The position numbers and the translations under genes are program-made. The notes beneath the pieces were generated by a model that saw only the letters and a program-made list of their open reading frames with translations, was not told the origin of the DNA and made no database searches. Below are positions 1-10,570 of a DNA stretch of 64,000 bases, in pieces; positions within the stretch are counted from its first letter, which is position 1, and every line of letters starts with the position of its first letter. Source of the stretch: Arachis hypogaea (lineage: Eukaryota; Streptophyta; Magnoliopsida; Fabales; Fabaceae); contig NC_092046.1 in NCBI RefSeq assembly GCF_003086295.3, positions 100,605,363 to 100,669,362 on the forward strand, given 5' to 3'.

Positions 1-74
1 ACATAAATAAACATGAAGCATAGTAAACGAAAAATAGGAAAATAAGAACAAGGAGATTAAGGAACGGGTCCACC

Positions 75-1226
75 TTAGTGAGGGTGGCGTCTTCCTCTTC
101 TTGAAGAACCAATGGTGCTCTTGAGCTCCTCTATGTCTTTTCCTTACCTTTGTTGCTCCTCCTTTATAGTTCTTTGATCTTCTCTAATCTCATGGAGGAT
201 GATGGAGTGCTCTTGGTGCTCCATCTTTAGTTGTCCCATGTTGGAGCTTAATTCTCCTAGGAAAGTGTTGATTTGCTCCCAATATTTTTGTGGAGGGAAG
301 TGCATCCCTTGAGGCATCTCAGGGATTTCATGGTGAGGAATTTCCTCATGCTCTTGTTGAGGTCTATGATCTCTTGTTTGTTCCATCCTTTTCTTAGTGA
401 TGGGCTTGTCCTCATCAATGAGGATGTCTCCCTCTATGTCAATTCCAGCCGAATTACAGAGGTGGCAAATGAGGTGAGGAAAGGCTAACCTTGCCAAAGT
501 GGAAGACTTGTCAGCCACCTTATAAAGTTCTTGAGGTATAATCTCATGAACTTCCACTTCCTCCCCAATCATGATACTATAGATCATGATGGCCCGGTCT
601 ATAGTAACTTCAGTCCGGTTGCTAGTAGGAATAATTGAGCGTTGAATAAACTCCAACCATCCTCTAGCTACAGGCTTAAGGTCTAGTCTTCTCAATTGAA
701 CCGGCTTGCCTCTTAAGTCAACTTTCCATTGAGCTCCTTCCAAACATATGTCCATGAGGACTTAGTCCAACTTTTGATCAAAGTTGACCCTTCTATTGTA
801 GTGGTGTGCGTTTTCTTGCATCATTGGCAAGTTGAACGCCAACCTTACATTTTCCGGACTGAAATCTAAGTAATTCCCCCGAACCATGGTAAGCCAATTC
901 TTTGGATTCGGGTTCACACTTTGATCATGGTTCCTAGTGATCCATGCGTTTGCATAGAACTCTTGAACCATTAAGATTCCAACTTGTTGAATGGGGTTGC
1001 TGAGAACTTCCCAACCTCTTCTTCGAATCTCATGTCGGATCTCTGGATACTCATTCTTTTTTAGCTTGAAAGGAACCTCAGGGATCACTTTCTTCTTGGC
1101 CACAACTTCATAGAAGTGGTCTTGATGGACCTTTGAGATGAATCTCTCCATCTCTCATGACTCAGAGGTGGAAGCAATTGCCTTCCCTTTCCTCTTTCTT
1201 GAGGTTTCTCTGGCCTTAGGTGCCAT
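75..1226 (-). pseudogene. A1 aORF (plant transposon protein in the env-like position), broken
   Basis: The ATG is at 1226-1224 and the terminal stop at 75-77. The frame is continuous but interrupted by three in-frame stops: 1155-1157 (TGA where relatives have TGG), 762-764 and 144-146 (TAA where relatives have CAA). The conserved core ARGWLEFIQRSIIPTSNR is present, followed by a Gln/Glu-rich coiled-coil-like tail. Paralogues are at 10571-11719, 19857-21008 and 51704-52834. In Athila/Calypso-type elements this slot after pol holds an env-like ORF. No membrane segment is visible here, so I do not call it an envelope. Function unknown; the family is widely annotated as a putative plant transposon protein. 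Confidence 0.8.
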
Positions 1227-1280
1227 TAATGGTTATGGAAAAATAAAAAGAAATACTTTTACCACACCAAACTTAAAATG

Positions 1281-1300
1281 TTTGCTCGTCTCCGAGCAAA
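1281..1300 (-). repeat. Hairpin upstream of A1 aORF
   Basis: Perfect 8-bp inverted repeat TTTGCTCG/CGAGCAAA with a 4-nt loop, about 55-75 nt upstream of the aORF ATG in element sense. It is followed by the motif AAGTTTGGTGTGG. The same module recurs before other aORFs and at the 3' LTR junctions. Confidence 0.75.
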
Positions 1301-1415
1301 AGAAGAAAGAAAGAAGGAGAAAAAGAAGAAAAATGGAGGAGAGGAAGAGAGGTGTGTATTCGTCCAAGGGGAAGAAGAAAGGGTTGTGTTGTGTGAAAAT
1401 GAAGAAGGAATGAGG

Positions 1416-1425
1416 GTTTTATATC
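1416..1425 (-). promoter_or_regulatory. Possible internal TATA box before A1 aORF
   Basis: The minus strand reads GATATAAAAC about 195 bp upstream of the aORF ATG and downstream of the palindrome array. The equivalent sites in B and A2 read TATATAAAG and TATATAAAA. Promoter activity is inferred only from position and sequence. Confidence 0.45.
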
Positions 1426-1639
1426 GGAGTGGGGGAGGGTTTAGGGTTCGGCCATTAGGGTTGGGTTTGGGAAGGAAAAGAGTTTGAATTTTGGAGGTAG
1501 GTGGGGTTTTTGGGGAATAGAGGATGGATGTGAGTGGTGAAGAGGTGATGGGGAAAAGTGATTGAGGTGATTAGTGAAGGGTATTTGGGGAAGAGGGTTA
1601 TGAAAAGGTGTGAAGAGGAGAGAAGAAGAGGTGGGGTAG

Positions 1640-1690
1640 GTGGGGATCCTGTGGGGATCCTGTGGGGTCCACAGATCCAGTGGGGTCAAG
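1640..1690. repeat. Short GGATCC / GGGGTCCAC minisatellite (A1 copy)
   Basis: Incomplete repeats of a unit containing GGATCC and TGTGGGGTCCACA. The shortest of three homologous arrays; the A2 and B copies hold more units. Confidence 0.7.
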
Positions 1691-1734
1691 GACTTAACAT
1701 CCCTGCTCCAATTTGGCGTGCAAAACGCCCTTTG

Positions 1735-1930
1735 TATGCTATACTGGCGTTTAACGCCAGACTGCTGCCTATTTTTGGCGTTAAACGCCCAAATGTAGCA
1801 TGTTTCTGGTGTTTAACACCACTTCCATGCTCTGTTCTGGCGTTAAACGCCAGTCTGGTGCTTGTTTCTGGTGTTTAACACCACGCCAGTTTGATGCTTC
1901 TTACTGGCGTTTAAACGCCAGTAAGCTCTT
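1735..1930. repeat. GGCGTTtAACGCC palindrome array in A1 internal region
   Basis: Seven or so copies of CTGGCGTTTAACGCCAG-like palindromes, intact and decayed, spaced about 30-35 bp. The array lies between the protease and the aORF, upstream of the TATA-like site. The motif matches the one in the LTR U3. Confidence 0.85.
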
Positions 1931-2074
1931 CCACCAAGGTGAGCTATTTTTAATGCTGTTTTTCATTCTGTTTTTGATTTTTCAGTAGTTTTTGTAACTC
2001 CACATGATCATCAACCAAAAAAAAACATAAAATAACAATAACAATAGAAAATAAATAGATATAATTAAATAACA

Positions 2075-2265
2075 TTGGGTTGCCTCCCAACAAGCGCTTC
2101 TTTAATGTCAATAGCTTGACAGTGAGCTCCCATGGAGCCTCACAGGTGTTCAGAGCATTGTTGGGACCTCCCAACACCAAACTTAGAGTTTGAATGTGGG
2201 GGCTCAACACCAAACTTAGAGTTTGGCTGTGGCCTCCCAACACCAAACTTAAAGTTTGACTGTGG
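2075..2265 (-). other. Post-pol signature and AAGTTTGGTGT repeats (A1)
   Basis: On the minus strand the motif GCGCTTGTTGGGAGGCAACC lies at about 2080-2100. C (46556) and D (53740) have it at the end of pol. Here it directly follows the protease, which locates the missing RT-integrase block. Three copies of CTAAGTTTGGTGTTG-like sequence lie at 2175-2250. Confidence 0.7.
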
Positions 2266-4426
2266 GGGGCTTTGGTTGACTCTGCAGTGAGAGAAGCTTT
2301 TCATGCTTACTTTCCATGGTTACAGAAGTAGATCCTTGAGTCTTAAACACAAGGTTGTCCTCATTCAGTTGAAGGACCAATTATCCTCTGTCCACATCAA
2401 TCACAGCTCTTGCTGTGGCTAGGAAGGGTCTTCCAAGGATGATGGATTCATCCTCTTCCTTCCCAGTGTCTAGGATTACGAAATCAACAGGGATGTAAAG
2501 GCCTTCAACCTTTACTAGCACGTCCTCTACTAGCCCATAAGCCTATTTTCTTGATTTGTCCGCCATCTCTAATGAGATTCTGGCAGCTTGCACCTCAAAG
2601 ATCCCAAGTTTCTCCATTACAGAGAGTGGCATTAAGTTTATTCCTGACCCCAGGTCACACAGAGCCTTCTCAAAGGTCATGGTGCCTATGTTACAGGGAA
2701 TTAGGAATTTACCAGGATCCTATTTCTTTTGAGGTAATTTCTGCCTATCCAATGCATTTAGTTCATTGGTGAGCAAAGGAGGTTCATCTTCCCAAGTCTC
2801 ATTACTAAATAATTTGGCATTCAGCTTCACGATTGCACCAAGGTTCTTAGCAACTTGCTCTTCAGTAATGTCTTCATCTTCTTCAGAAGATGAATAGTCA
2901 TCAGAGCTCATGAAGGGCAGAAGAAAGTTGAATGAAATCTCTATGCTCTGTATAAGTCTCAGATTCCTTCAGGTCCTCAAAGGAAAACTCCTTATTGGTC
3001 ACTGAGCGTCCCACGAGGTCTTCTTCACTAGTAAGGTAATGGCCTTGCACTCTCTTTTTGGATTCTCTTCTGTATTACTTGGGAGAGTACTAGGAGGGGT
3101 TTCGATGACTCTTTTACTCAGCTGGCCCACTTGTGCCTCCAAATTTCTAATGGAGGACCTTGTTTCATTCATGAAACTTAAAGTGGCCTTAGATAGATCA
3201 GAGACTATATTTGCTAAGCTAGATGGATTCTACTCAGAATTCTCTGTCTGTTGCTAAGTGGATGATGGAAAAGGCTTGCTGTTGCTAAACCTGTTTCTTC
3301 CACCATTATTAAAGCCTTGTTGAGGCTTTTGTTGATCCTTCCATGAGAAATTTGGATGATTTCTCCATGAGGGATTATAGGTATTCCCATAGGGTTCCCC
3401 CATGTAATTCACCTCTGTTATTGCAGGGTTCTTAGGATCATAAGCTTCTTCTTCAGAAGATGCCTCTTGGGTACTGTTGGATGCAGCTTGCAATCCATTC
3501 AGAATCTGAGAAATCATATTGACTTGCTGAGTCAATATTTTATTCTTAGCTAATATGGCATTCAGAGTATCAATTTCAAGAACTCCCTTCCTCTGAGGCG
3601 TCCCATTACTCACAGGATTCCTTTCAGAAGTGTACATGAACTGGTTATTTGCAACCATGTCAATGAGTTCTTGAGCTTCTGCAGGCGTTTTCTTTAGGTG
3701 AATGGATCCACCTGCAGAATGGTCCAATGACATCTTAGATAATTCAGACAAACCATCATAGAATATATCCAGGATGGTCCATTCTGAAAGCATGTCAGAA
3801 GGACACTTTTTGGTCAGTTGCTTGTATCTCTCCCAAGCTTCATAGAGGGATTAACCTTCTTTCTGTTTGAAGGTTTGAACGTCCACTCTAAGCTTGCTAA
3901 GATTTTGAGGAAGAAAGAACTTGGCTAAGAAAGCCGTTACCAGCTTATCCCAAGAGTTCAGGCTATCTTTAGGTTGAGAGTCCAACCATATTCTAGCTCT
4001 GTCTCTTACAGCAAACGGGAAAAGCATAAGCCTATAGACCTCGAAGTCAACCCCATTGCTCTTAAAAGGATCACAGATCTGCAAGAATTCAGTTAAGAAC
4101 TAAAAAGGATCTTCTGATGGAAGTCCATGAAACTTGCAGTTCTGTTGCATCAAAGAAACTAATTGAGGCTTTAGCTCAAAATTGTTTGCTCCAATGGCAG
4201 GGATGGAGATGCTTCTTCCATGTAAATTGGAATTTGGTGCAGTAAAGTCACCATTCATCTTCCATGCATTGTTATTATTTTCGGCCATGTCTCCTTCTTT
4301 TTCGAAAATTTCTGTCAGATTTTCTCCAGAGAGTTGTGCTTTAACTTCCCTCAGCTTCCTCTTCAGAGTCCTTTCAGGTTCAGAATCAGCTTCAACAAGA
4401 ATGTTCTTATCCTTGTTCCTACTCAT
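2266..4426 (-). pseudogene. A1 gag-protease remnant
   Basis: Frame-continuous gag from an ATG at 4426, similar to the better preserved B copy (14958-12631). The Retrotrans_gag core with PFAVRDRARIWLDSQPKDSL lies at about 3850-4030. In-frame stops include 4100-4102 and 3254-3256 (CAG to TAG) and 3851-3853 (GAA to TAA). The protease half keeps CDLGSGINLMP and [13 protein letters not shown] but has more stops and a frameshifted stretch near 2920-3040. DLG replaces the usual DTG/DSG at the retropepsin active site, as is normal in this lineage. No CCHC zinc knuckle is visible. Not expected to give a functional protein. Confidence 0.8.
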
Positions 4427-4429
4427 ATG

Positions 4430-6305
4430 AAAAAGAAGAAAACAGAAAATAATAGGGATCCTCTTTGCCACAGTAGAGAGGTTCCTTTATGTGAGTAGAA
4501 GAGAAAGAATTCGAACACAGAAAGAGGGAGAGGGTTCGAATTTTTAAGAAGAAGAGGAGTGTTAGTAGATAAATAAATAATTAGAAGGAGTTGAGAGAGA
4601 AGAATTTTCAAAAATAATTGTAAAGAAAAGAAAAATATTTTTGTTTTTAATTTAAAATTAAAGTTAAAATTCAAAAATTAAGAAAGGAAAATAAAATTAA
4701 ATCAAATTATAATTTAAAATAAATAGTTAATTAAAAAGGAATTTTGAAAAAGAGGAAGGTGATTTTCAAAAATTTAAATAGAGAATTAGTTAGGTAGTTT
4801 TGAAAAAGATATGATTGAAATAGTAAACTTTTAAAATCAAACAAAAAGTTAAGTAGTTAATAAAAAAAGATTTGAAAATCAAATTATAAAAAGATAAGAG
4901 GTTAGAAAAGATTTTGAAATTGATTTTAAAAAAGATGTGATTGACATCTATTTTGAAAAAGATTTGAAAAAGAAATTTAAAAAGATTTAATTTTTGAAAT
5001 CAAAGTTGATTACTTGACTAACAAGAAACTAAAAAGATATGATTCTAGAGTTTAAAGATTGAACCTTTCTTACTAGGCAAGTAACAAACTTAAAAATTTT
5101 GAATCAATCACATTAATTGTTAGCATTAATTTCAAAAATATAAAATGGAAATAAGAAAAAGATTTTGCAAATAAATTTTGAAAATTTCGAGATTATGAAA
5201 GAAAAAAAAATGAAAAAGATTTGATTTTTGAAAAAGGTTTGAAGAAGATAGAATTTTTAAATTGAAAACTTGATTTGACTCATAAGAAACAATTAAATTT
5301 AAAAACCTTTTGACTAAATCAAACCAAATTTTCGAAAATTTATGAGAGAATAAGGGAAAGATATTTTTTTTATTTTTGAATTTTTAATGAAGAAAGAGAA
5401 AAACAATGAAAAGACTCAAAACATGAGAATTCAAGATCAAAACACACAATGCATGCAAGAACACTTTGAATGTCAAGATGAACACCAAGAACACTTTGAA
5501 TGTCAAGATGAACATCAAGAACATGTTTTTGAAAATTTTTAAGAAAAGGAAAACATGCAAGACACCAAACTTAAAAATTTTTAATGTTGAGACACTAACA
5601 AATTGAAAATGCATATGGAAAACAAGAAAAGACACAAAACAAGAAATTTTAAAGATCAAACAAGAAGACTTACCAAGAACAACTTGAAGATCATGAAGAA
5701 TGCAATGCATGAAATTGACACCAAACTTAAAAATTGACACAAGACTCAAACAAGAAACATCAAATTATTTTTGATTTTATGATTTTAGAAAAAAAAAATT
5801 TTTTTTTTTGGATTTTTTCGAAAATTATTTTGAAAAGGAAAATAAGGATTTCAAAATTTTTAATAGGAATTCCAGGAATCTTGCAATGTTAGTCTAAAAC
5901 TTTGGTCCAGGAATTAGACATGGCTCACCAGCCAGCCAAGCTTTCATTGAAAGCTCCGGTCCAAAACACTAGACATGGCCAATGGCCAGCCAAGCTTCAG
6001 CAGATACAAATCAAGCATATAACAGCTGATTAGATGGGAGTCCAAGGGCTCTTGTGATGATAAGTTGAAATCTCGGTCCAAAGGATTAGACATGGCTTCA
6101 CAGCCAGCCAGAATTCAACAGATTATCGTGAAACTCTAGAATTCATTCTTAAAAATTTTGAAGCCATAGAATTATTTATTTTTGAAAATTTTTTTTTCAA
6201 AATTTTTCGAAAATAAAAAGAATAAAAAAACAAAAACTTAAAATTAAAATAAAATAACCCAATCTGAGCAACAAGATAAACCGTCAGTTGTCCAAACTCG
6301 AACAA
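4430..6305 (-). other. A1 untranslated leader
   Basis: No supported gene. Long AT-rich stretch with many GAAAAAGATTTG-like runs on the plus strand. A short tandem repeat built on GAATGTCAAGATGAACA is at about 5440-5525. AAGTTTGGTGT motifs (minus sense) lie near 5565 and 5720. Three degenerate repeats built on AGACATGGC and CAGCCAGCC occupy 5910-6115. Long leaders are typical of Athila/Tat elements. Confidence 0.7.
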
Positions 6306-6323
6306 TTCCCGGCAACGGCGCCA
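6306..6323 (-). promoter_or_regulatory. A1 primer-binding site (tRNA-Asp)
   Basis: The plus strand reads TTCCCGGCAACGGCGCCA, the 3' end of plant tRNA-Asp(GTC) with one C-to-T difference. The LTR starts 6 bp beyond it. Confidence 0.9.
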
Positions 6324-7377
6324 AAAACATGGTGCGCAGAAATCGAGATCGTTCATTCCTTGGTAACGGCGCTGAAAACTTAATACGCACATTCATAATC
6401 TTAGTTCTTTGTCACAACTTCGCACAACTAACCATCAAGTGCACTGGGTCGTCCAAGTAATAAACCTTACGTGAGTAAGGGTCGATCCCACGGAGATTGT
6501 TGGCTTGAAGCAAGCTATGGTCACCTTGCAAATCTCAGTCAGGCGGATTCAAATGGTTATGGTGAATTGATAATTAAAATATAGAATAGGATAGAGATAC
6601 TTATGTAATTCATTGGTAAGAATTTCAGATAAGCGTATAGAGATGCTTAGTTCCTTCTGAATCTCCGCTTTCCTAATGCTTTCATCCAATCCTTCATACT
6701 CCTTTCCATGGCAAGCTTTATGTAGGGCATCACCGTTGTCAATGGCTACTTCCCATCCTCTCAGTGAAAATGGTCCAAGATGCGCTGTCACTGCACGGCT
6801 AATCATCTGTCGGTTCTCGATCCTGCTGGAATAGGATTCAGTAATCCTTTTGCGTCTGTCACTACGCCCAGCACTCGCAAGTTTGAAGCTCGTCACAGCC
6901 ATCCCTTCTCAGATCCTACTCAGAATACCACAAACAAGGTTTAGACTTTCCGAATCTCAAGAATGGCCGCCAATAGTTCTAGCCTATACCACGAAGACTC
7001 TGATCTCACGATCAGAAGGCTAAGAGATATGCATTCAAACTTGTTTGCAAGTAAAACGGAAGTATTTGTCAGGCACGCGTTCTTAGGTGAGAATGGTGAT
7101 GAGCGCCACATAATCATCACATTCATCATGTTCTTGTGTGCGAATGAATATCCTAGAGAAGAAATAGGCTTGAATTGAATAGAAAAACAGTAGTACTTTG
7201 CATTAATTCATGAGAAACAGCAGAGCTCCACACCTTAATCTATGGTGTGTAGAAACTCTACCGTTGAAAATACATAAGAACAAGGTCCAGGCATGGCCGA
7301 ATGGCCAGCCCCCATAAAGGTCTAAGATTGCATAGAACTAATCAAAGATCAGACGTTTAACATGATAGTAAAAAGTT

Positions 7378-7386
7378 CTATTTATA
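7378..7386 (-). promoter_or_regulatory. LTR TATA box (A shared LTR)
   Basis: The minus strand reads TATAAATAG. The palindrome array lies about 110-240 bp upstream in element sense, as in all LTR families of this window. Confidence 0.6.
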
Positions 7387-7489
7387 CTAAAGTAGTTACT
7401 AGGGTTACAGAAATGAGTAAATGATGCAGAAATCTACTTCCGGACCCACTTGGTGTGTGCTTGGGCTGAGCATTGAAGCTTTCATGTGT

Positions 7490-7615
7490 AGAGGTCTTCC
7501 TTGGAGTTGAATGCCAGTTTGTAACCTGTTTCTAGCGTTTAACTCTACTTTGCAACCTGTTTCTGGCGTTTAACTCCAGAATAGGGTACAGAGCTGGTGT
7601 TGAACGCCAATTTGT
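7490..7615. repeat. Degenerate GGCGTTTAAC palindromes in A-type U3
   Basis: Four or five imperfect copies of TGGCGTTTAACTCCAG-like repeats, more decayed than in B and D. Confidence 0.7.
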
Positions 7616-8830
7616 GTCATCTAAACACGGGCAAAGTATGGACTATTATATATTTCTGGAAAGCCCTGGATGTCTACTTTCTAACACATTTGAGAGCACG
7701 CCATTAAAGCTCTTGTAGCTCTAGAAAATCCACTTTGAGTGCAGGGAGGTCAGAATCCAACAGCATCTGCAGTCTGGTACGCGGAATCGTGATTACACTT
7801 TAATTATGTAAAATTCATTGCTCTTTCTTTCCCTGGAAATGGCGCCAAAAACATGATGCCAAAACCACGGTTCACAACTCCGTGTAACTGACCAGCAAGT
7901 GCACTGGGTCGTCCAAGTAATACCTTACGTGAGTAAGGGTCGAATCCCACGGAGATTGTTGGTATGAAGCAAGCTATGGTCACCTTGCAAATCTCAATTA
8001 GGCAGATATAAATTGATAATGGTGTTTGCGAAAATAATATAATAAAATAGGGATAGAAATACTTATGTAATTCATTGGTGAGAATTTCAGATAAGCGAAT
8101 AGAGATGCTTTCGTTCCTCTGAACCTCTGCTTTCCTGCTGTCTTCATCCAATCGGTCTTACTCCTTTTCATGGCTGGCTTTATGCAAGGGCATCACCGTT
8201 GTCAGTGGCTACATCCCCTCCTCTCAGTGAAAAATATGCTCACATGCTCTGTCACAGCACGGCTAATCATCTGTCAGTTCTCGATCATGCTGGAATAGGA
8301 TTCACCCTCCTTTTGCGTTTGTCACTAACGCCCATCACTCGCGAGTTTGAAGCTCGTCACAGTCATTCAATCATTGAATCCTACTCGGAGTACCACAGAC
8401 AAGGTTTAGACTTTCCGGATTCTCTTGAATGCCGCCATCATTCTAGCTTACACCACGAAGACTCCAATTAAGAGATCTAAGAGATATTCATTCTAGCTTG
8501 TTGCATGTAGAACGGAAGTGTTTGCCAGGCACGCGTTCATAGGGGAGAATGGTGATGAGCGTCACACATAATCATCACCTTCATCACGTTCTTGGGTGCA
8601 AATGGATATCTTAGAAGTGAAATAAGATGAATTAAATAGAAAACAGTAGTACTTTGCATTAATCTTTGAGGAACAGCAGAGCTCCACACCTTAATCTCTG
8701 GAGTGTAGAAACTCTACCGTTAAAAATACATAAGTGAGAGGCCCAGGCATGGCCGAGATGGCCAGCCCCCTAAAACATGATCACAGGATCAAAATACAAT
8801 CCAGGATGTCAAATACAATAGTGAAATGTC

Positions 8831-8839
8831 CTATTTATA
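8831..8839 (-). promoter_or_regulatory. LTR TATA box (B 3' LTR)
   Basis: Minus-strand TATAAATAG, about 120 bp downstream of the palindrome array in element sense. Confidence 0.6.
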
Positions 8840-8956
8840 ATAAACTAGCTACTAGGGTTTACAAAAGTAAGTAATTGATGCATAAATCCACTTCCGGGGC
8901 CCACTTGGTGTGTTCTTGGGCTGAGCTTGAGTGTTGCACGTGTAGAGGTCCTTTCT

Positions 8957-9066
8957 GGAGTTGAACGCCAGCTTTTGTGCCAGTTTGGGCGTTCAACTCT
9001 GGTTTTGGCTCCTTTTCTGGCGCTGGACGCCAGATTTGGGCAGAAAGCTGGCGTTGAACGACAGTT
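8957..9066. repeat. Palindrome array in B 3' LTR U3
   Basis: GTTGAACGCCAG, GGGCGTTCAACTC, CTGGCGCTGGACGCCAG and CTGGCGTTGAACGACAG in succession. Nearly identical in order to the D LTR array. Confidence 0.85.
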
Positions 9067-9439
9067 TACGTCATCTATTCTTGGCCAAAGTATAGACCAT
9101 TATATATTGCTGGAAATCCCTGGAAGTCTACTTTCCAACGCAATTGGAAGCGCGCCATTTCGAGTTTTGTAGCTCCAGAAAATCCATTTTGAGTGCAGGG
9201 AGGTCAGAATCCAACAGCATCAGCAGTCCTTCTTCAACCTCTGAATCTGATTTCTGCTCAAGTCCCTCAATTTCAGCCAGAAAATACCTGAAATCACAGA
9301 AAAACACACAAACTCATAGTAAAGTCCAGAAATGTGAATTTAACATAAAAACTAATGAAAACATCCCTAAAAGTAACTAGATCCTACTAAAAACATACTA
9401 AAAACAATGTCAAAAAGCGTATAAATTATCCGCTCATCA

Positions 9440-10570
9440 CAACACCAAACTTAAATTGTTGCTTGTCCCCAAGCAACTGAAAATAAATTAGGATAAAAAG
9501 AAGAGAATATACTATAAATTCCAAACTATCAATGAAACATAGCTTCAATCATATGAGCGGGACTTATAGCTTTTTGCCTCTTGAATAGTTTTGGCATCTC
9601 ACTCTATCCATTGAGGTTCAGAATGATTGGCATCTATAGGAACTCAGAGTTCAGATAGTGTTATTGATTTTCCTAGTTCAGTATGATGATTCTTGAACAC
9701 AGCTATTTTATGAGTCTTGGCCGTGGCCCTAAGCACTTTGTTTTCCAGTATTACCACCGGATACATAAATGCCACAGACATATAATTGGGTGAACCTTTT
9801 CAGATTGTGACTCAGCTTTGCTAAAGTCCCCAATTAGAGGTGTCCAGGGTTCTTAAGCACACTCTTTTTTTTGCTTTGCACCTTGACTTTAACCGCTCAG
9901 TCTCAAGTTTTCACTTGACACCTACACGCCACAAGCACATGGTTAGGGACAGCTTGGTTTAGCCGCTTAGACCAGGATTTTATTCCTTTAGGCCCTCCTA
10001 TCCACTGATGCTCAAAGCCTTGGGATCCTTTTTTTTATTTGCCCTTGCCTTTTGGTTTTAAGAGCTTTTGGCTTTTTCTGCTTGCTTTTTCTCTTTTTTT
10101 TTTCTATATATTATTTTTTTTCGCCTATTTTTTTTTTGTTTTTTTTTCTACAAGCTTTGTTCTTTGCTGCTTTTTCTTGCTTCAAGAATCATTTTTATGA
10201 TTTTTCAGATTATCAAATAACATGTCTCCTTGTCATCATTCTTTCAAGAGCCAACATATTTAACATTCTTAAACAACAACTTCAAAAGACATATGCACTG
10301 TTCAAGCATACATTCAGAAAACAAGAAGCATTGTCACCACATCAATATAATTAAGCTAAGTTCAAGGATAAATTCGAAACTCATGTACTTCTTGTTCTTT
10401 TGAATAAAAACATTTTTCATTTAAGAGAGGTGATGGATTCATAGGACATTCATAACTTTAAGACAAAGTTACTAACTACTAATGATCATGTAATGAAGAC
10501 ACAAACATAGATAAGCCCATAACATAGAAAACAAAAAACAGAGAAAGCAAGAACAAGGAATGAATCCACC
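9440..10570 (-). other. B region between aORF and 3' LTR
   Basis: No gene. It contains AAGTTTGGTGTTG at the LTR junction, the hairpin at 9458-9477, and a pyrimidine stretch at about 10065-10155 that is polypurine in element sense. The same layout is seen in A2 (18700-19856) and D (50599-51703). Confidence 0.7.
9458..9477 (-). repeat. Hairpin next to B 3' LTR
   Basis: Perfect 8-bp inverted repeat GTTGCTTG/CAAGCAAC with a 4-nt loop, ending about 18 bp from the LTR. In element sense it is followed by TTTAAGTTTGGTGTTG. It occupies the place where a polypurine tract would be expected. Confidence 0.8.

Larger units (their letters stand above)
1..6329 (-). mobile_element. A1: internal region of a non-autonomous Athila-like LTR retrotransposon (3' end outside window)
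   Basis: Read on the minus strand, the order is primer-binding site (6306-6323), long AT/purine-rich leader, gag, protease, palindrome array, and aORF. RT, RNase H and integrase are absent: the protease remnant runs straight into the motif that normally follows pol. The 5' LTR is at 6330. The 3' end and 3' LTR lie left of base 1. It is closely similar to A2 (offset about 19,785 at the aORF end), and the two share the LTR between them. It carries several stop codons and looks old. Lineage assignment comes from gag/protease motifs and is inference without a database search. Confidence 0.85.
6330..7774 (-). mobile_element. A-type LTR shared by A1 and A2, first part
   Basis: In element sense this end of the LTR reads ...CGCACCA. 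It continues at 18488-18699 after removal of B and one copy of the CAGTC target duplication, giving about 1657 bp against 1656 bp for the other A LTR (25919-27574). It serves as 5' LTR of A1 and 3' LTR of A2. A PBS-like sequence lies inside it near 6357-6373, and palindrome repeats lie at 7490-7615. Confidence 0.9.
7775..9439 (-). repeat. B 3' LTR (minus-strand element)
   Basis: Element-sense start TGATGAGCGG at 9439 and end ...CGTACCA at 7775. Inverted TG/CA ends with TSD CAGTC. The TATA box is at 8831-8839 (minus TATAAATAG) and the palindrome array at 8957-9066. A tRNA-Asp-like sequence CCCTGGAAATGGCGCCA is at 7831-7847. Confidence 0.92.

Noticed and set aside
8199..8471. Plus-strand ORFs repeated in every A/B/D LTR
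   Set aside because: Antisense reading of LTR R/U5-like sequence. Present in each LTR because the DNA is repeated, with no independent coding signal.
10052..10354. Hydrophobic Phe-rich ORF (membrane protein)
   Set aside because: Product of a T-rich tract that is polypurine in element sense; not conserved as protein.
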